DNA of 6,777 bases. Source: an uncultured Oscillospiraceae bacterium (GTDB taxonomy: Bacteria > Bacillota_A > Clostridia > Oscillospirales > Oscillospiraceae). Shown here piece after piece: positions 5,006 to 6,777 of the stretch (positions within the stretch are counted from its first letter, which is position 1; the number at the start of each line of letters is the position of its first letter). The stretch spans positions 1 to 6,777 of the forward strand of contig CALXGD010000023.1 in assembly GCA_944387745.1 (NCBI GenBank). The letters are read 5' to 3'. Below the pieces are notes generated by a model that was not told the origin of the DNA, ran no database searches, and was given only the letters and a program-made list of their open reading frames with translations. The position numbers were made by a program, and so were the translations under genes.

Positions 5006-6777
5006 CTACTGGAACTGACTGTCCAGGGGGGCGTGCTCATCGCCGCCGTCCTGCTGTTGCGGGGACTGCTGCGCTACCGCCTGCCGGCCTGGACCTTCCG
5101 TATTCTGTGGGGGGTGGCCCTGGTGCGGCTGCTGGTCCCTCTGTCCCTCCCCGCCCCCTGGAGCGTGTACACCGGTCTGGACCATATGCTGGAGGAATAC
5201 AGGCCGGACGTGGAAATTGTCCAAAGCATCCCTGAGCCGGCGGTCAGCCTCTCCCCGGCCCTCCCGGAAACTGCGCCGCCCCAGGTGTCGTCTCCGGCTG
5301 TCTCAGCCCTCCCGGCGGAGTCTGGACCGGTTCAGGACCTCCCGGCCTCCGCCCCGGAGATTCCCTGGCCCGCCCTCCTGTGGCTGGCGGGAGCGCTGGT
5401 GCTGGCCGCCCTGTTTTTGCGGAACTACCGGAAATGCCTGGCCGCGTTCCGCACCGCCCTGCCTCTGACCCACCCCGCCGTCCTGGAATGGCGGAATCAA
5501 ATTCCCGCCCTGCGGGGGGTGCCCATCCGGCAATGCGACCGCATCGGCACGCCCCTCACCTACGGACTGTTCCGGCCGGTGGTCCTGCTGCCCAAGGGAT
5601 TTTGCTGCGACAGGCGGGACGAGCTGGGCTACGTCCTCCTCCACGAGGGGGCCCACATCCGGCACCGGGACGCCTGGTGGAAGCTCTTCCTGGCCGCCGC
5701 CCTGTGCGTCCACTGGTTCAATCCCCTGGTGTGGTGCATGTATGTGTGCGCCGGCCGGGACCTGGAGCGGTGCTGCGACGAGGCGGTGATCCGCCGGTGC
5801 GGCCTGGAGAGCCGCTCCGCCTACGCCCTCACCCTCCTCCAGTGGGAGGAGCGGCGCAGCGGCCTGCTGCCCCTGTGCAGCCCCTTCAGCAACAAAATTA
5901 TGAAAGAGAGAGTGATCTCCATTATGAAGCTGAAAAAACAATCGGCGGCCGCTCTGGTGCTGGCGGCCGTCCTGGTGGCGGGAACCACCGCCGCCTTTGC
6001 CACCACCCCCACCTCGGAGGCGGAGCAGCCCCAGACCCCCGTCTCCCAGAACGTGAAGACCCCCGACCCCCAGCCCGCTGTGGACGGCACGCCTATCCCG
6101 GATGTTCCAACGTCTCCGGCGGAGTCCGGCACGGAACCTGTGACCCAAGCCCCTGCCCAGGCCGAGGCAGAAGCCCCGGCTCCAGCAGAGGAACCGGCGG
6201 ACCAGGCCCCGGCCAGCCGCTACCCGGTGAACCAGTCCGGCCAGACCTACGGGGCGTGGACGGAGGCGGACGGCTATGAGGACGTGCCCGACCTGATCTA
6301 CTTCTGCTGGGACGAGGCCACTGCCGGCTACCTACTCCGCACCGACCTGTACCCCTACTCCTACCCCCTGGAGACCCAGGAGCAGCAGGCGGCCTATGTG
6401 ACCTGGTACACCGAGAAGTTTGGCCACCTCCAGGGTAGGACGAATATGGGCTCCTGCGTGTGGAGCACCCCCCTGCGGGACCAGGAAGGAACGGAACTTC
6501 CCAACTTCCATCAGTGGATCAATCTGGAGCTGTATGACTGCACCCTCAGCCAGGAGGAGCTGCTGGCCCGTCTGGAGAGCGGGAGCCCGCCCCGCCCCTT
6601 CCTCCCGTACAGCTTGGTCCCGCCGGAGACCATCCCCGCCGGACCGCGCACCGGCGGTGGCCGCTCCCCAGAGGAGGTAAACAATCCGCCCCAAGATGTG
6701 GCCCAGCAGCTGGTGAACGGGGACTCCCCCCGGAACAGCAAGGGGGAGACCTATGGAACCAAACCCTTGAGCAGCTA
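5000..6777 (+). CDS. BlaR1-like M56 family membrane metalloprotease/sensor (3' end outside window)
   Basis: At least 592 aa; the frame is still open at the window end. GTG start at 5000. Layout: TM1 about 4-24, TM2 31-50, a Pro-rich loop 51-123, TM3 124-142, a cytoplasmic protease domain 143-310, TM4 314-334, then an outer C-terminal part. This is the BlaR1/MecR1 topology. The zinc site is H215-E-G-A-H219 with a probable third ligand E256 in LERCCDEAV, 41 residues on, and the family segment HWFNPLVW lies at 238-245. A member of this family senses a signal outside and then triggers cleavage of its partner repressor, here the BlaI protein encoded 11 nt upstream. The outer part starts with a Pro/Ala/Glu-rich stalk (about 335-405). 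It continues with a domain holding VNQSGQTYG (410-418) and DLIYF...GYLLRTDLYP; a related VN...GETYG comes at 572-586. No penicillin-binding sensor motif is visible in the part present. The M56 call is firm; the signal is unknown. Confidence 0.9.
   Translation, partial: MNLLELTVQGGVLIAAVLLLRGLLRYRLPAWTFRILWGVALVRLLVPLSLPAPWSVYTGLDHMLEEYRPDVEIVQSIPEPAVSLSPALPETAPPQVSSPAVSALPAESGPVQDLPASAPEIPWPALLWLAGALVLAALFLRNYRKCLAAFRTALPLTHPAVLEWRNQIPALRGVPIRQCDRIGTPLTYGLFRPVVLLPKGFCCDRRDELGYVLLHEGAHIRHRDAWWKLFLAAALCVHWFNPLVWCMYVCAGRDLERCCDEAVIRRCGLESRSAYALTLLQWEERRSGLLPLCSPFSNKIMKERVISIMKLKKQSAAALVLAAVLVAGTTAAFATTPTSEAEQPQTPVSQNVKTPDPQPAVDGTPIPDVPTSPAESGTEPVTQAPAQAEAEAPAPAEEPADQAPASRYPVNQSGQTYGAWTEADGYEDVPDLIYFCWDEATAGYLLRTDLYPYSYPLETQEQQAAYVTWYTEKFGHLQGRTNMGSCVWSTPLRDQEGTELPNFHQWINLELYDCTLSQEELLARLESGSPPRPFLPYSLVPPETIPAGPRTGGGRSPEEVNNPPQDVAQQLVNGDSPRNSKGETYGTKPLSS

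Noticed and set aside
5303..6148. Open frame of 281 codons on the minus strand opposite the M56 gene
   Set aside because: Composition is Gly/Arg/Gln-rich with no domain, and it lies antisense to a well-supported gene.
6002..6220. Pro/Ala-rich low-complexity stretch as a possible DNA repeat array
   Set aside because: No regular nucleotide period; it is better explained as a coding stalk between the last membrane helix and the outer domain.
5380..6279. Open frame of 299 codons in another plus-strand frame inside the M56 gene
   Set aside because: Arg/Pro/Gly-rich shadow; the frame from 5000 carries the zinc motif, membrane helices and conserved segments throughout.

Overview
The window looks like a chromosomal segment of a GC-rich Firmicute, most likely a gut clostridium of the Oscillospiraceae (the Flavonifractor/Lawsonibacter/Oscillibacter type). 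This rests on strongly G/C-ending codons combined with Firmicutes hallmarks: RNase Y, AGGAGG-type ribosome binding sites, sigma-A-like promoters, and a BlaI/BlaR1-type regulator and protease pair. The lineage is inferred, not demonstrated. No mobile element, rRNA, tRNA or CRISPR array was seen.

Left part, plus strand (1-1576): the C-terminal part of RNase Y ends at 479 and is closed by a strong intrinsic terminator. It is followed by an unrecognised 145-residue soluble protein (564-1001) and a TspO/MBR tryptophan-rich membrane protein (1100-1576). A second terminator at 1590-1627, apparently working in both directions, separates these from the next block.

Middle part, minus strand (1640-4167): a sodium:solute symporter (SSS family, 514 residues) lies upstream of an Amidohydro_2-type metal-dependent hydrolase (282 residues). 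The two genes point the same way and are 134 nt apart, so an uptake-plus-degradation module is plausible, but the substrate is unknown. The symporter has a candidate promoter whose -10 lies in a 17-bp palindrome, and a leader of about 130 nt in which two hairpins compete for one arm.

Right part, plus strand (4539-6777): a BlaI/MecI-family repressor is followed by a BlaR1-like M56 zinc metalloprotease that runs off the window. The promoter carries three copies of a 16-bp imperfect palindrome: next to the -35, over the -10, and just after the predicted start. This is the layout expected for tight self-repression. The protease has the BlaR1 membrane topology and zinc ligands. Instead of an evident penicillin-binding sensor, its outer part is a Pro/Ala-rich stalk followed by a domain with two copies of an N...G-x-T-Y-G motif. 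No beta-lactamase is in view. This protease-coupled sensor of unknown signal is the most interesting system in the window.
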